Made by a program: the position numbers and the translations under genes
Shown: positions 1-12,392 of the stretch, piece by piece
Layout of the letters: the number at the start of each line of letters is the position of its first letter
Position numbering within the stretch: position 1 is the stretch's first letter
From: Siniperca chuatsi
Lineage: Eukaryota; Chordata; Actinopteri; Centrarchiformes; Sinipercidae
Assembly (NCBI RefSeq): GCF_020085105.1
Contig: NC_058063.1
Location: 8,645,422-8,709,421 of the forward strand
DNA length: 64,000 nucleotides
Direction of reading: 5' to 3'
Notes under the pieces: generated by a model
The model's database searches: none
Told to the model about the DNA's origin: nothing
Seen by the model: only the letters and a program-made list of their open reading frames with translations

Positions 1-499
1 TCAACTACTCTACACTGACATTTCGGCCAGGTTTCCCTCGTAAAAGAGATAATGAATCTCAAGAAACTTTCTGGTAAAATAAAGAATAAAATTAACGTGT
101 AGCTGCAACAAGTTCTTATTTTCCCATTTTTGAGATATTGGTATGTTTAAGTATCCAGGAGTGTCAAGGAGCAAACGATCAACTTTTAACTGTGTTAATA
201 TAAATTTGGCAAGAAATTTGCTGGATTACCTTATGGGAACAAACAGGAAAACATGCTGTTTCCTCAATGAGTTTCTGACAAGTTGGGGACAAGTAGAGGC
301 ATCTAGAAACAGGATTATTAGAGGATGTGAAGCCTGTCTCACTAAACAGGATTACTACTGTCTGTTGTCTGGATAACTGCACCGTGGGGCTGTGACTTAC
401 GATTATTTTTTACTGATTTATTTTAGTCCATAAAACTGTAGAAAATAGTGAAAAAAAACAACGCAAAAACGTTCCCAGAGCTCAAGGCGTCATCTTTAA

Positions 500-690
500 G
501 GCTCGTTTTTTCTGACTCCAACACTCAAAGATTGCAATTCAGTTTGCAATGACACGATGATGATCCTCCCATTTGTAAAGCTGGAACCAGAGAACGTTTG
601 GCATTTTACCTTGATAAATAACTTAAATGATTAATGAATTATTCTGTGGATCAACAGTCAAATAACTGATTAATTGTTTCAGCGCTACCT
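500..690 (-). repeat. Dispersed teleost repeat, copy 1 (minus orientation)
   Basis: Read on the minus strand, it contains the block GCGCTGAAACAATTAATCAG followed by alternating ATTAAT/GATTAAT motifs, and ends in a GGTTCCAGC-type segment. From memory this is a very common teleost dispersed repeat. A second copy lies at about 32593-32875 on the plus strand. Boundaries are approximate. Confidence 0.6.
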
Positions 691-1801
691 CGATGTGCAG
701 AGAAGCTGCCGGAGTTCATATGACACCATATTACCAACTTACTTACTAACTTAAAATAAATGACAAAGCACTACTTCTCTCAATAGACGAATTAGACGAC
801 TGATTGCTTTTACTTGCCTTAACACAGCATTTACATTACGGATTTGGCAGGAAATCTGTCCTTATGGGACAAAACAGAAGGATTATACAGTTTCCTCAGT
901 GCGCTGCTTGTAAATTCAGGCCAAGCAGATGTTTTTGCAACACATACAATCAGAATTTATGGAAGATGTGGAGCCCATCTCGTGAAGCAGGATTACAAAA
1001 TCAGCTGAATAAGTGCACTGAGTTGACCCTGGAACATCTCTTTTTACATGAGTTCAGTATTTCTCTTCCAGATTTAAAGGGGTTCTGGATTTTGCTCAAC
1101 TTCACAATCTTTATAATGCTGAATAGTGAGACAGCCCCTAGACTTAATTTGAGGAACATAAGCGCTAAACAGGTTGTTGATCGAACCTGTACCATCTCAA
1201 TCATGGTCTCATTTTATGATACTGTGGTTTAACAATGGAGCATCTTTGACATCTAGTCCCCAAACACTGCCATTTTTATTCTCTCTCTCTCTCTCTCTCC
1301 TCCCCCACATCCCTAGTGTTTCTCTCTCTCCATTTATTCTACATAATTCATTTGTTGATTTTAGTGGGAAATAGCAAATAAAAAGGGAAAGAGGGGGATG
1401 AAAGATAGACGAGGACAAAGCATGCACATGCTTTTGTGTGTTCACACACTTAATCACCAGCATAACCATTTCCTGGGAATTCCCTTTGAGAGAGAGAGAG
1501 TTAGTGTGTGCGAGAGAGGGAGGGACAGAAAGGAAATCAAAAGGACATGGTATCCACTGTTTGCGTGACAAGACCCCTCTTCGGAGGCCAGACACACACG
1601 CATCACATCATCATTTCATTACAATGCGTGTGAGGCTCTGTTGCTAATAAGTTGTTTTACTTTCAAACACTCATGTTATCCATTTTCTTTGCATGAATGT
1701 ACAAGTGTCAACACCACACCTGACCTCATATCTGCAAAGTACACTTGTGATAACCGCCTTGCTGGAACTATGGACCTTTTCCTTGCAAGATTCCAGTGAC
1801 A

Positions 1802-1802
<1 letters not shown>

Positions 1803-1846
<44 letters not shown>
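1803..1846. repeat. (AC)22 microsatellite
   Basis: Pure dinucleotide run in plcb3 intron 1; it causes His/Thr and Val/Cys open frames on the two strands. Confidence 0.97.
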
Positions 1847-1851
<5 letters not shown>

Positions 1852-2801
1852 TGCAATTCTATTGTAAATGCAAGACAGAGGTATCCAAATGGAAGACACA
1901 AGCCTACAGTTAGAGCCAGATCAGTCAGCAACTCAGTTAATCATTGATGGCCGCTCAGACACATGACCCCTACTTTCTCTATGGAGAAGATTCCAGAAAG
2001 CCACACAAAACACACACACACACACACAATTAGTATGGTCAGTGACAAGGGCAGGCACATGTCAGGGTTGCCAGACAAGCTACTACAGAAATAAGAGGAG
2101 GGAAAAATGAGCAGGAATTCAAACCTTTGTGTTGATATGATTGAAAGAGTCATAGAAACAAAAAACACAATTAAGTTGTAAGAAAATCCTAAACATGACA
2201 TTTCAGAGTGTGGAAGCTCAAGATGCACTCAGAGCTCCCAAATCCCTCAAATACAGGCACTTCTACGGATTTCCACTCAGACAGGTAGGTTACTTTCTCC
2301 TCCAATCCGCTGAGGGGGGAGAATGGGAAAAGTAGAGAATGCGAAAGAAATAGGAGGTGAAAAGGAGGGTGGAAAAGTAGTCTGAACTGAACCGGAGCCC
2401 GAGGAAAACCGGCTTGACAAGAATTCAACACAACAAAGCACACGCATTAAAGCTCTGCTGCCTGCTGGGGAATTCTCTGCTAAAGTAACCTATCTGATGA
2501 ACACACGCTCGCAGATATAGTGGGCTTCTGTGTTCACTGTAGAGGACTGAGAGACACACACCTGCACCCTCTATCCGTGTCTGTATCTTTCTAACACACA
2601 TGTCAGTCTCTTGTGTCACTTCACAACAGTGGGCCTACTGTCAAAAGCGGGCTGTCATGTCTCGTGTTGTCTGTCTCTTGTCTTCAAGTCAAAGTCGATC
2701 ACATCAGGAGCACTTCTTGATCAAGAAACAACAGTTTCAACTTTAAGGCTTTAACAGCGGCGAATGTATTAGTCAACACACTTCAAACATGTCATTCTCA
2801 C

Positions 2802-2900
2802 CTCGTCCCATTTGATGAATTTGCCCCCCTTCTTCAGCGCTTCGTGGACGGACACGGGTTTGAGCTGCAGCGCGTGGACTCCCGGCTTGGCCCCGGCCAT
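2802..2900 (-). CDS. plcb3: Phospholipase C beta 3, first coding exon (rest of gene lies left of the window)
   Basis: The minus strand from the ATG at 2900 encodes 33 residues beginning [15 protein letters not shown] and ending KFIKWDE, followed directly by a GTGAG splice donor at 2801. From memory this matches the N-terminus of human PLCB3 ([13 protein letters not shown], then SKFIKWDE), which is the start of the PH domain. PLC-beta enzymes hydrolyse PIP2 to IP3 and diacylglycerol downstream of Gq and G-beta-gamma at the plasma membrane. The catalytic X/Y barrel, C2 and C-terminal coiled coil are not in the window. I saw no second exon in 1-2800, so intron 1 exceeds 2.8 kb. The gene is head to head with ppp1r14b, as in human 11q13. 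A different beta-class paralogue is possible but fits less well. Confidence 0.9.
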
Positions 2901-3220
2901 GGCGAGGGGCTCCCTGCCCGGGTGCCAACGCCTAAACCCCGGTTACGGTGAGCTGGACTCCTCGGAAGGAACAAACTATCTTCCTTCCTCCACTTTTTCT
3001 TTTCCGGGGAGAAAGTTAGGCTAATTGAACGGACGAGGGGAGGGAACGTTTTTCAGACTCTGACTCTTAAAAGTTAATGAACCTCAGTAGTTTGAAGAAC
3101 ATGAGGAGTAAAATCCAGAGAGAGAAAGACAGAACTTGTCTGTTTCAGCCCGCACCGCCGCTGTCTTGTCCGCGTCCACGCAACGCGGTGGCGCGCCTAT
3201 AAGTCCTCTTGCTTTATTAC
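2901..3220 (-). promoter_or_regulatory. plcb3: Likely plcb3 5' UTR and promoter region
   Basis: The sequence upstream of the plcb3 ATG is GC- and CpG-rich near 3145-3200 (gcgg, gcgcgcc motifs), unlike its AT-rich surroundings. A TATAAG-type motif at 3198-3204 is in plus orientation and may be coincidental. The transcription start cannot be fixed from sequence alone. Pyrimidine-rich DNA follows at 3290-3430. Confidence 0.45.
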
Positions 3221-3769
3221 AGGCTTTGATTCATATATGTGTTTATTTATGCCGTATCCTTTAATCGCGCACTTGAGCCCACAGAGAGATCCTTTCCTTC
3301 CTTCCTCCCATCTGATCGACCCCTCTCCTCTCGCCCTCTTACTCCTCTACCAACTTTCTCTTCTTCCTCTCTCTCTTGTCGCCTCCGACGCGTTTCTTCT
3401 TTTCTCCTCCTCCTCTCCTCCCTGCATGTTTTCTGTTGGGGGGAAAAAAAGAGACGATTCCGAGAGGAGAGAGTGAGACACAAGGACAGCGTCAGATAGC
3501 GCTGAGTGAATGAGAAATGACAGAGGAGGGGAGAAGTCAGAGTTTGCGTAAAAGGGGTGTGTTTTAAGGCAGTTCCTCTGCCTGCCATTTCTCCTAAAAC
3601 TTACAGTATGCATACATTCATATGAACATGACAGTGTATATGCTTTCTTTTTCTGAAATAATATCGATTTTCCCCTTTAGCCTATTTGTGGTGATCATTG
3701 CTAAAACTTTACACACCTTTTATGTTTACTTCATCACAACTCCAAATCTCTCCAGATGGAACTTAAAGG

Positions 3770-4090
3770 TGTACTCCGGTGATTTTGTATTGTACTCCCA
3801 TAAAGTTGGGGGACTTGTGAGAGGCCGATTTCAAAAAGAATCGTCAAAATCAAAGCAGCGGTTGCTGAGATATCCTGACTTTTGGTCCATAGTATGAAGT
3901 CAAGCTCCAAAAATGCTGGCGCCACAAATAACATTATGCAACAGTGTTCACGGACATTGTAGGCCTACGACTTCCCATTACGACTACATTGACCTAGATG
4001 TGTAAAATCTGTGGAGCGCCCACCCTGAGTACTGCAGCCTTGACTGAAGTGCATTTGGCGCTATCACAAGCCTGCATCAAGTGTAGCACA
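3770..4090 (+). repeat. Dispersed repeat beginning AAAGGTGTACTCCGG
   Basis: The block starting AAAGGTGTACTCCGGTGATT at about 3769 is recalled as a widespread noncoding teleost repeat. It includes the 3622-3897 open frame, which I therefore do not call as a gene. The right boundary is uncertain. Confidence 0.5.
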
Positions 4091-4120
4091 GTGCTGCATA
4101 AAAAAATGCATCCATGTTTT

Positions 4121-4788
4121 AAAGGAATAGTTTGACATTTTGGGATATACGCGTATTCGCTTTCTTGACGAGAACTGGATGATCAATACCACTCTCATGT
4201 CTGTACGATAAATATGAAGCTACAGCCAGCAGCTAGCTAGCTTCGCTTCGCTTAAAGACTGAAGCAGGGGGGCGGCAGCTAGCCTGGGCTAAACTACTGG
4301 CTAGTTTAGTAATAAAGCACTGCATCAGCTCCTCCTGTGCTTTGTATGTAAAATCTTAATCTGAGAAGTCATTTAAGATGTCACATAAATGTAGTGGAGT
4401 AAAAAGTGTAGCATTTCTCTCTGAAATGTAGTAAAGCAGAAGTATGAAGTAGCATCAATTGAAAATACTCAAGTAAAATACAAGTATCTCAAAAGTGCCC
4501 TTAAGTCTAGTACTTAGTTTCATTCCACTGCTGCTTATCCACCTTCTTGCTGAGACTCAGATGAGAAAATCAATACCACTCTCATAGTCCACTCTCTAGT
4601 ACTTTTTTTACCTTCAGACAGAGCCAGGCTAGCTGTTTGCCTTGTTTCCAGTTTTTGCATTACGATAAGCGTTTCCTGGCTGTAGCTTCATGTTTAGCGT
4701 AGAACATGAGACCAGCATCGGTGTTCTCATCTATCTCTTGGAAAGAAAGCATACAAGTGTATTTCCCAAAGTTTTAAACTGTTCTTTT
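4121..4788. mobile_element. Foldback MITE-like element with long terminal inverted repeats, copy 1
   Basis: The left end (AAGGAATAGTTTGACATTTTGG at 4121 on) is matched imperfectly, in inverted orientation, by the right end (ATTTCCCAAAGTTTTAAACTGTTC at about 4761-4784). The similarity runs inward for roughly 110 bp and includes shared ATGAAGCTACAGCCAG blocks. It encodes no transposase, so it is a non-autonomous, MITE-like element. A second element is inserted in its middle (about 4310-4533). A related copy lies at 32047-32430. Confidence 0.75.
4310..4533 (-). mobile_element. CAGTGGTGGAA-family element nested in the foldback element
   Basis: On the minus strand it begins CAGCAGTGGAATGAAACTAA at 4533. 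It continues with TACTTGTATTTTACTTGAGT and ACTCCACTACATTTATGTGA segments, the same order as in the elements at 9597-10331. Only one end is clear, so it is a truncated copy. Its position inside the 4121-4788 element shows that it inserted later. Confidence 0.65.
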
Positions 4789-6298
4789 GAGGGGCCACAA
4801 GCCAACAAGGCTAGGCATAAATAAAAATTATGTAAGGTCCATCCTGTTTAATATCACAGGCACACATACGTGCCTGTAGAAATATTAGAGTAAATCTCCT
4901 ATTTACTGTAGTTCACTGCAGGGAGCAAAAGTATAATCAAAGGGCTATTTTAATTCTTCAATTTACCTTTGCCTTTAATTGCTCTAAATTATTTTCCTTG
5001 GTGTTGACAGTGACAGATTACTTGTGCAGCCAGTAATGTTATTAAAAACATGGTAGCAGTTATCACAGTCATTGGAAATACACAGTAATCAACCTCAGGC
5101 AGTCAGATTGTGAGATTAAGGATATATTTTATAAATGATGATATTAACTCTGCATTATGTAAACGGGAAATCATTTATTTGGAGGTAAGGTAATTGAAGC
5201 CACTGAAAGTCATCAGGTAACTTTCCCCTGCCTCCTCCAGATCAGTGGCAGCATATAATGTTTTAAGAAGCGTGAGAGCTAAGGAGGCTGCACAGTTACA
5301 ATCCAATCCTGTCCAAATCCCGCTGCCAAGCAACATTACAACTTGGACTCCTCATAAAAAACGCTACGGAGCAACAGATTTTTTGGCAACCGTTGCCATT
5401 CTCCAACTCCCTAACTACACCCAGTAGGAATGTCTGCTATGCTGCAGCCTGCTGACTGAGTGACTGACTGGCGGTATGTTTTTCCTTGACTAAAACCATA
5501 GCGAGGAAGAGGTAATCCAAAGAAAATGCACAAGAATCAATCAAACATAATCTATCATGCACACAAATTCCATATTTGTGTCTAGAAACTGCTGGAGTCA
5601 GTGTTACATGACCCTGAAGAGGTGCACACATCCAATGAGAGATAAACTGTTTAACAATTCAGAAGCTAGACAGATTGGCATTGAGGTGGCTGTGTGTTCC
5701 ATAACTCACTCCAGGTAGACATGTTGATTAATCTGATCTTAATCCCCCCCCCCACACACACACACCTCTCAAATGACAACAAACACATACAAGATGGACA
5801 CATGCATATGCATCTTTTCAACAGCGCAGCACACATGCATAAGCAGGGCTATTGTGTTTCTCTGGTGCATAATAAAATGCACACACACTCATACACACTA
5901 TCTCTCCTCTCATACGCATACACGCACGTGAACTTCTTTTTAGCAAACAATGTTGTGTTGAACGCTGCTTTTGAAGTGCGGGCACCTGTGGTGTCAATAG
6001 AGCGCCTCCTCCCTCCATTCACCCCTCTCTCTGTTTCTTCCTGTTCTCTCTTATGAATACATTCTCTCTTTAGGTCTCTCTGTCATCTCTCTGTTACAGT
6101 TAAAAACACTCCCTCTCTCCTCCTCTGTGTTTTTCTGTGTGTCTCTCTCTCCTTCCAACAGGTGTCCAGCTCCCATTGGTCAGTGGGACATAGTGTACTT
6201 GGTGCTCATCTGAAAAAACAAAACACGTTGCACTCTGTAACAAGAGTAAATGTAAATGAGCAGGCTCTTTTTCAGAATCAACTTCATATTTTTACTTA

Positions 6299-6545
6299 AA
6301 GGAGCAGTGTGTAGGATTTAGTGGCATCTAGCGGTGAAATTGCAGATTGCAACCATTTCAATACCGCTCGCCTCACCCTCTCCTTCTAAGTGTGTAGGAA
6401 AGACTACGGTGGCTGCAAAACTCGCGAAAAACACGAAAGGCCCTGTTCGTTCTGGGCTACTGTAGATACATTGCGGTGCAACATGGCGACCTCCGTGAAA
6501 GGGGACCCACTCTTTCTGTAGATAAAAACAGCCTATTCTAAGGTA
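6299..6545 (+). repeat. Dispersed repeat beginning GGAGCAGTGTGTAGGATTTA
   Basis: The block runs from GGAGCAGTGTGTAGGATTTA through AACATGGCGACCTCCGTG to the AAGGTAATATGACC segment. From memory it is a high-copy, noncoding teleost repeat. Its class (SINE or MITE) cannot be settled here. Confidence 0.6.
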
Positions 6546-6649
6546 ATATGACCGTATGACCTGCGATCTATCACAACTTTATCCACATTAAAAGTTAGTT
6601 ACTATGTGTGGGTGGTTTTAGCTTTTGTTGGTCAGACTGAAATTTCTCA

Positions 6650-7130
6650 ACAACTAGATGGATTACCATGAAATTTGGTACAGACATTCATGGTCCCCAG
6701 AGGATGAATCATAATGACTGATGATATCCTGATTATTCCTGTAGCGCCACCATGAGGTGGACATTTTTGGGTCGTTTGCCATGAAATTTGGTACACATAT
6801 TCATGATCTCTGAGTTTTCTCTAGCACCACCAGCAGGTCAAAGTTTTCACTTAATCTGTGAAAAATCTCAACATCCACTTGATGGATTTGCACAAAATTT
6901 TTTATTGAAATTTATGGTTCCCAAAGGATGACGCCTAATGACTTTAATGACCCCCTAACCTTTCCTGTAGCATCACCAGCAGGTTTACATTTTTGGTTGT
7001 GGCATGTCCTGACAAGTATTGGATGGATTGCCATGAACTTTGGTACAGACATTCATGTTCCCCTCAGGATGAATTGTAATAACTTTAGTGATCCCTTAAC
7101 ATGTCATCTAATCAAAATTTAATTGTGTCC
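6650..7130 (+). repeat. Degenerate tandem array of ATTTGGTACAGACATTCATG units
   Basis: About four diverged units of roughly 100-140 bp start near 6657, 6770, 6880 and 7021. Each opens with a GATGGATT(G/A)CCATGAA-like block, followed by ATTCATG and a TAGC(G/A)CCACCA-like block. This explains the open frame at 6928-7122, which is not called as a gene. Confidence 0.65.
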
Positions 7131-7194
7131 AATACTTTGGTTTTTGACCAAATACCTGCAAAACTAATGCCATCCCCATTAGCCTCAGCTGTAC

Positions 7195-7345
7195 ATTGTG
7201 TTTGGTGCTAATTAGCAAATGTTAGCATGCTAACATGCTAAACTAAGATGGTAAACATGGTAAACATTATACCTGCTAAACATCAGCATGTTAGCATTGT
7301 CATTGTGAGCAGGTTAGCATGCTGATGTTAGCATGTAGCTCAAAG
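7195..7345. repeat. GCTAACATG / TTAGCATG palindromic repeat cluster
   Basis: Many interleaved copies of TTAGCATGCTAACATGCTAA-like motifs occur on both strands. The motif is self-complementary, so the region can form small hairpins. Similar motifs occur near 27087-27107. Confidence 0.65.
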
Positions 7346-9596
7346 TACCGCTGTACATCCTCACAGAGCCGCTTGCATAGCATTGCACATGTTACTACTG
7401 ATTGCATTTTAATGTAAAGCACATTGGGTTGACCTACATGAAATGAAATGTGCTATATAAATAAACATTTCTCACACAGCTGTGGTGTCCTTACATGCTC
7501 CATTCACAGGACCACAAAAGAGGGATATAAAGCTGAGAGAGGAAAGGGAGCAAAATAGGACAAGCAAAAGGAAGTATCATTTAGTAAAAGAGGAGCATTT
7601 AAGGGGGTGGGGGGGTGGGGGTGAAAGGGATAGAGATAGTTTACATTCATGGGAAATATAACTGGAGTGACTGTGAGATCTAATCATGATCAGGCATTTA
7701 CTTTTTTGTGTTTAACAAGGAAACCAAGGTTTTTAGTCTTACTATTCTCTGTTTCACATACAGTGAAATTCAAGTGCAGGCATCTAAGTAAGAAAGAAAA
7801 AAAGAGTGAAAGAAGGGGTATAGGGAAGGTGGAAGAGTTTGCAATAAGTGTAGGCTGTCAGAAAAAAAGAGGAGAGCTCATAGCAGCCTGTTAATAAAGA
7901 GGGTTATGAAAAGGGACAAAAGAGGTTAAAAATGGAATAAAGTGAGGGATGGAGACACATGGAAAAGATGGTGTGGAGAAAGAGGAGACCCCCAACCAAC
8001 TCTCTCTGTCTCTCTCTCTAGTAACAGCCAGATCTTTCTCTCCAACATGAAGCCAAGGATTTACAAAGACGCATTGTCTAAAGACACACAGGCATATTCA
8101 CTGTCTCTCCACACACTGCCCCCTCTCCACACACGCGCACACACACGCATGCACGCACACAAACCGCATGTACCGTAAATGCGCTAGCTTTAATAAGAGA
8201 GGCCTGACTCAGTCAACAGTAGCAATAAAAACTTGATCAGATTACTCTGTACAGCGTTGCTGAGATTTTGGCCTGAAGTTGCTGACAGTTCACTGGAGAC
8301 TGGACCCATCTGTCTCCATAACACTGCAGGGTTATTGTCGATGTGTTTTGGAGAAAAGCTATCATGTGGGCGTGTGAGGAAAGTGTTGATTACAGTTTTC
8401 CCCAGAAGAGGCATTCATAGGCAGTGCAGATAGATATGACCAAGAATTATAATTTACTTTCATGATAGTTCCATTCATTACAGTCCAAATGAGTTTAGCT
8501 TTCAGCTGTCAATGCTTTCCCATGCTGCCACAAAAGGCTCCACATGGGAGACTTAACCCAAGATATTTACATTATCACTGTGGCTACATGGCTGCAATAC
8601 AATCCTACACTGCCATCTAGTGGCCACATGGCAACACTACCCTCCCCTCTGAGCAGTGCTGGCTGGCATGTGCAACAGAATGTGGATGTACTAGTTTCCG
8701 CTCTGCTTCAGTTGTCCTGTGCTGTGAGAATACAGGGGGTGTCGATTACCTGTGTATGTGCACACCTGTCAGTCACAGCAATCTGTGTTAAGTGTGAGTG
8801 TATTTGCACAAGTGAATCAAGGTAAAATCATTGTGTATACAATAGCTCAGTACAGTATATGTAACATAGGCTAAAGCAGGACTCTGGTGCACAATTGAGA
8901 GAGAGTGATTTGGATTCCATCCTGAAATCAAGGCAATTAGTCAATACAAAGTTGAATTCAAATTCTTTTACAATACACTTCAATGGTGACTTCATATGTT
9001 TGCAAATTTCATTTGTCTCATGCATGATGTTATTTGTCAATTAATGGTTTAAAAATAAATTCACTTGGTTGGAGAATTCAGCCCAGCTCTAGGTGTGTTG
9101 GTCTCCAGGGGTTAGTGTTGGAAAAAAGAATGTGTCTATAAATGTGCAATGGCAAGAAACAGATTTATTATCACACAAAGTGAATACAAATGTACTGAGA
9201 GAAAACTGTCCCATTCAGGTTGTTTCTCCTAGTGCCCCTTCTCTCAGAGCTGACAACGCAGTGGAAACAGCTCAACAGTTCCCCCCTGTGGGCGGATGAC
9301 TTCCTAAACTCCTGGCTCCTTGTAGGAAGCAAAGGAGAGATGTCTGTATTTCTTAGAGCAGTTCTCCAAATGAATGATGCTCCAGGAGTCCATGTAAATA
9401 CATAAATAAATAGTTGGTGAATGCCTGGTTGAAAATGTCGAGCCAGGTATGAGCTGCATGTGGTGAAAATACTGTACGCTCACACTGTAAATGAGGAAGT
9501 CAGGACTGGGAATGGACGAATTTGTCTTTTCCTCTAATGTCCTTACTGTACATGTCTTTGTGGGGCTCAGCTTGCCTGGCAGTATGTACAGTTTCT

Positions 9597-9862
9597 TGTT
9601 TCAATTTCATGCTACTTTATACTTCTACTCCACTACATTTATTTGACAGCTTTAGTAACTAGTTACTCTGCAGATTAAGATTTCATGTACAAAACACCTG
9701 ATGATCTTATAATATATGATGAATTGTTCTAAATTAAACAACCCAACAGTATATAAAATAGTTAAATTAGCTCCACCTCGACCAACTACAACAGTAAAAT
9801 GTTTCTTACACATCAGTAATAATAATTCAATACTCACAGGGGCTAAATTATGAGTACTTTTT
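9597..9862 (+). mobile_element. Truncated CAGTGGTGGAA-family element
   Basis: The TACTTCTACTCCACTACATT and TTGACAGCTTTAGTAACTAG segments match the interior of the complete-looking element that follows immediately at 9863. This copy lacks its own left terminus. No protein is encoded. Confidence 0.6.
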
Positions 9863-10331
9863 CAGTGGTGGAATGTAAGTAAGTACATTTACTCTGTACT
9901 TAAGTATACATTTGAGGTACTCCATTACAAATCAGATGGAAAGATTGTACTTTTTACTGCACTACATTTATTTGACAGCTATAGTTACTTTTTTATAATT
10001 AAGATTTTAAATAAAAAAACATTTGATAAGCTTATAAAATACAAAACATTGTTAAAGATTAAACCAGTGGGTTCCCAACCCTTCTGGCCTGTGAACCTTT
10101 ACAGAAAAAACTGTGTCTAGTTGGAGCCCCTTGTCATGTTTCAGATGACTATTACTCTTTTAAATCCTATTTAAATTAGCTTAAATTAGCTAATTTAGCT
10201 GATAATACTTATGTAATTTTGCTTAAGTGAGATTTTGAATACAGGACTATTACTTGTAATGGAGTATTTTTACATTGTTGTATTGGTACTTTTACTTAAA
10301 CTAAAGGATCTGAATACTTCTTCCATCACTG
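9863..10331 (+). mobile_element. Non-autonomous DNA transposon-like element with CAGTGRTGGAA ends
   Basis: The left end is CAGTGGTGGAATGTAAGTAA at 9863. The right end at 10321-10331 is TTCCATCACTG, the inverted complement of a CAGTGATGGAA start, so the element is bounded by terminal inverted repeats. The interior contains TACTTTTACTT-rich segments common to this teleost family and no reading frame. CAGTG-type ends suggest a hAT-like origin. I could not see a clean 8-bp target duplication. Confidence 0.65.
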
Positions 10332-11250
10332 TTACCTGGCTGCCAATGAACAAAGATCACAAAATCTGAGCAAGAAGAGGACTTTGTATGTTCCACAACT
10401 CCCTTTTGAGAAAAACAGAAAAAGAGTGTCTGGAGAAGGGAAATCCATGCTTTTTGGTGCATTATAATAATGGTTTTGAAGGGTTTTGCTTTTGCACAGT
10501 TAACGAGAAGAAGAGTTAAATGGCGGAGCTCCTGAGAGGTTTCTGACTGAAGGAAACCATGGACTGGTCAGGACCACAGCACGTGATACAGTTGGTAGTA
10601 CAGTAGTACATGGTTTTGCTGTAGCAGACCTGTGTCATGTATAGGTCTCACATGGTGCTTAAGCCCAGGGATATTCACTAAAGAATCCTATAAATTCAGT
10701 TGTATGGCTATTTGCGAGCTTGAGGTTCTTAGTGAGATTATTTGAGCTCATGACATTACATTTTCTCACACATCATACCGTGTATACTGGCCATGTACAT
10801 TTTCACTCTCCCCAAGGCCACCACAGTTTTAATATTAGGCCTACATGCTAACATTATACTGACCGCCCTCTCCAGTGGTTTATGCCTGTCTGACATGAAG
10901 TCATAAGAACCAAATATCCCTGACAGGTCATGTAAGTCCACGTAGCTGGTGTACTGATGCAGATGCACACAGCTAGTTTGCATATGCATTTTATTCTTTT
11001 ACCTGGTGACACACTAAGTTTGTGCCAAGTGTTTTTGCGTAACAGTGACTGCACAAATGTGTGTGTTGTGTGTGACAGAGTATTTCTATATGCAAGCACA
11101 CCTGATTGTTTAAGTTACCGTGTGTGTGTGAGTGTGTGTTGGTGTGTCTGTGCTTACTCAACTGTAAGTTTCAGACATGCTCACTGAATAATTCAGGTTT
11201 TTATGTCTTGTTGCCATGGATGTCTGTGAAATGGCTGCTCGGGCCGGCTG

Positions 11251-11279
<29 letters not shown>
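11251..11279. repeat. (AC)n microsatellite
   Basis: Pure run of about 14 units in the plcb3-ppp1r14b intergenic region, continued by imperfect ACAC to 11292. Confidence 0.95.
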
Positions 11280-11281
<2 letters not shown>

Positions 11282-12392
11282 GACACACACACCGATATGA
11301 GCGTGTTGACAGATGTGAACACCCCCATACACACTCCAAAGGAAGGTGAGAGACAGACATTATGAATTCGCTCTCTGTCTCTTTACCTTCCCCTTCACTT
11401 CACACTCCTATTATTATTAAAACTCTTATTATTAACCAGCCTAGCCGGGTGTGGGGTTCCCTGCTGTTATAACACAATGGGCAGACTATGAAAGAATGTG
11501 ACTGGTTTCCTGTTAATGGAACACCTCCAGTGGTCTTATCTCTGTTGTCGCCTAGAGATGAAACGTAAAAGTCCAAATTCCAAAACCAAACCCAAACTAG
11601 AAGATCCAGCTGCTTACCCCTACCTGTACAGTGTGTGTAATCTTAGAAGAAAAAATCCCAAACATGGAATACATACCAAAATCATTTTTGTAGGCTGTAT
11701 TGTGAAATATACATATATGTGACTACGACTGAAACCTTTTCTACGATTGTGAAATATTGGCTTATCTTTTCACAATCTTGGTGTGAAATTTTGCCCCTAT
11801 ACAGTTTACACATTCCAGAGGAGACATTTTAACTGTTGTGAACTAGTCAAATGAGCATTCAAATACCAAGTGTTTGAAGCAGTTAGGCCCCTGGGCAAAC
11901 TGTAAATACTGTGTAAGGACAAAGTGCTGCACAATGCGCTTTAAGTCTAGTAGCTCTTTCGAGTAGCTATAATGGTTTGCCTCTGGCAGGCTAATGCACA
12001 GTGACAAATAATAGGCCATTTGAAAAGTCAAATAGTTTGTCAAATGTTGGGCTATTGAATAGGTCACTTTGGATAATGACTTAAGTCTTTTAAAGTGGGG
12101 TGAGAACACACAATAACATGTCTGTCTTTGATGTTTATCTTTGAAGATGCTAGCAGTGGAGTATATTCTCCTCGTGCCAAGCGAGTTGAGCTGTGTTAAA
12201 ATGAGAACAGTGGGCTCCAGGGGGTCACACGAGAAAGTTAAGGGAAAGAGGGGGTGGGGAAGTGAATGTGAGAAGGAACTGGTCTTCAAAGTTGGGAAAA
12301 GAAAATCAACATTTGTTGGGGGGTTTTTTTCAGTCGCGCTACGTCGGATGCGCTCGAGTCCAGTCAGAGAGCGCGCACGCACCTCTCGTGGG

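Larger units (their letters stand above)
1..2801 (-). other. plcb3: Intron 1 of plcb3
   Basis: This stretch lies downstream, on the minus strand, of the plcb3 exon-1 donor. It holds no recognisable exon. It contains two diverged copies of an unnamed repeat (209-363 and 848-1000), a dispersed repeat at about 500-690, a CT tract near 1281-1299 and CA tracts at 1803-1846 and about 2008-2028. The open frames here are CA/GT-rich or lack any recognisable protein signature. Confidence 0.75.

Noticed and set aside
3247..3613. Arg/Glu-rich minus-strand frames near plcb3
   Set aside because: They are translations of the pyrimidine-rich tract at 3290-3430; no conserved sequence.
5245..5427. 60-codon plus-strand frame starting MAAYNVLRSVRAKEAAQ
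   Set aside because: It is somewhat protein-like, but no acceptor or donor, homologue or neighbouring exon could be matched to it.
11843..12382. 179-codon minus-strand open frame upstream of ppp1r14b
   Set aside because: It has no recognisable domain, no splice context, an unremarkable Ser/Leu-rich composition, and it runs antisense across the promoter region.
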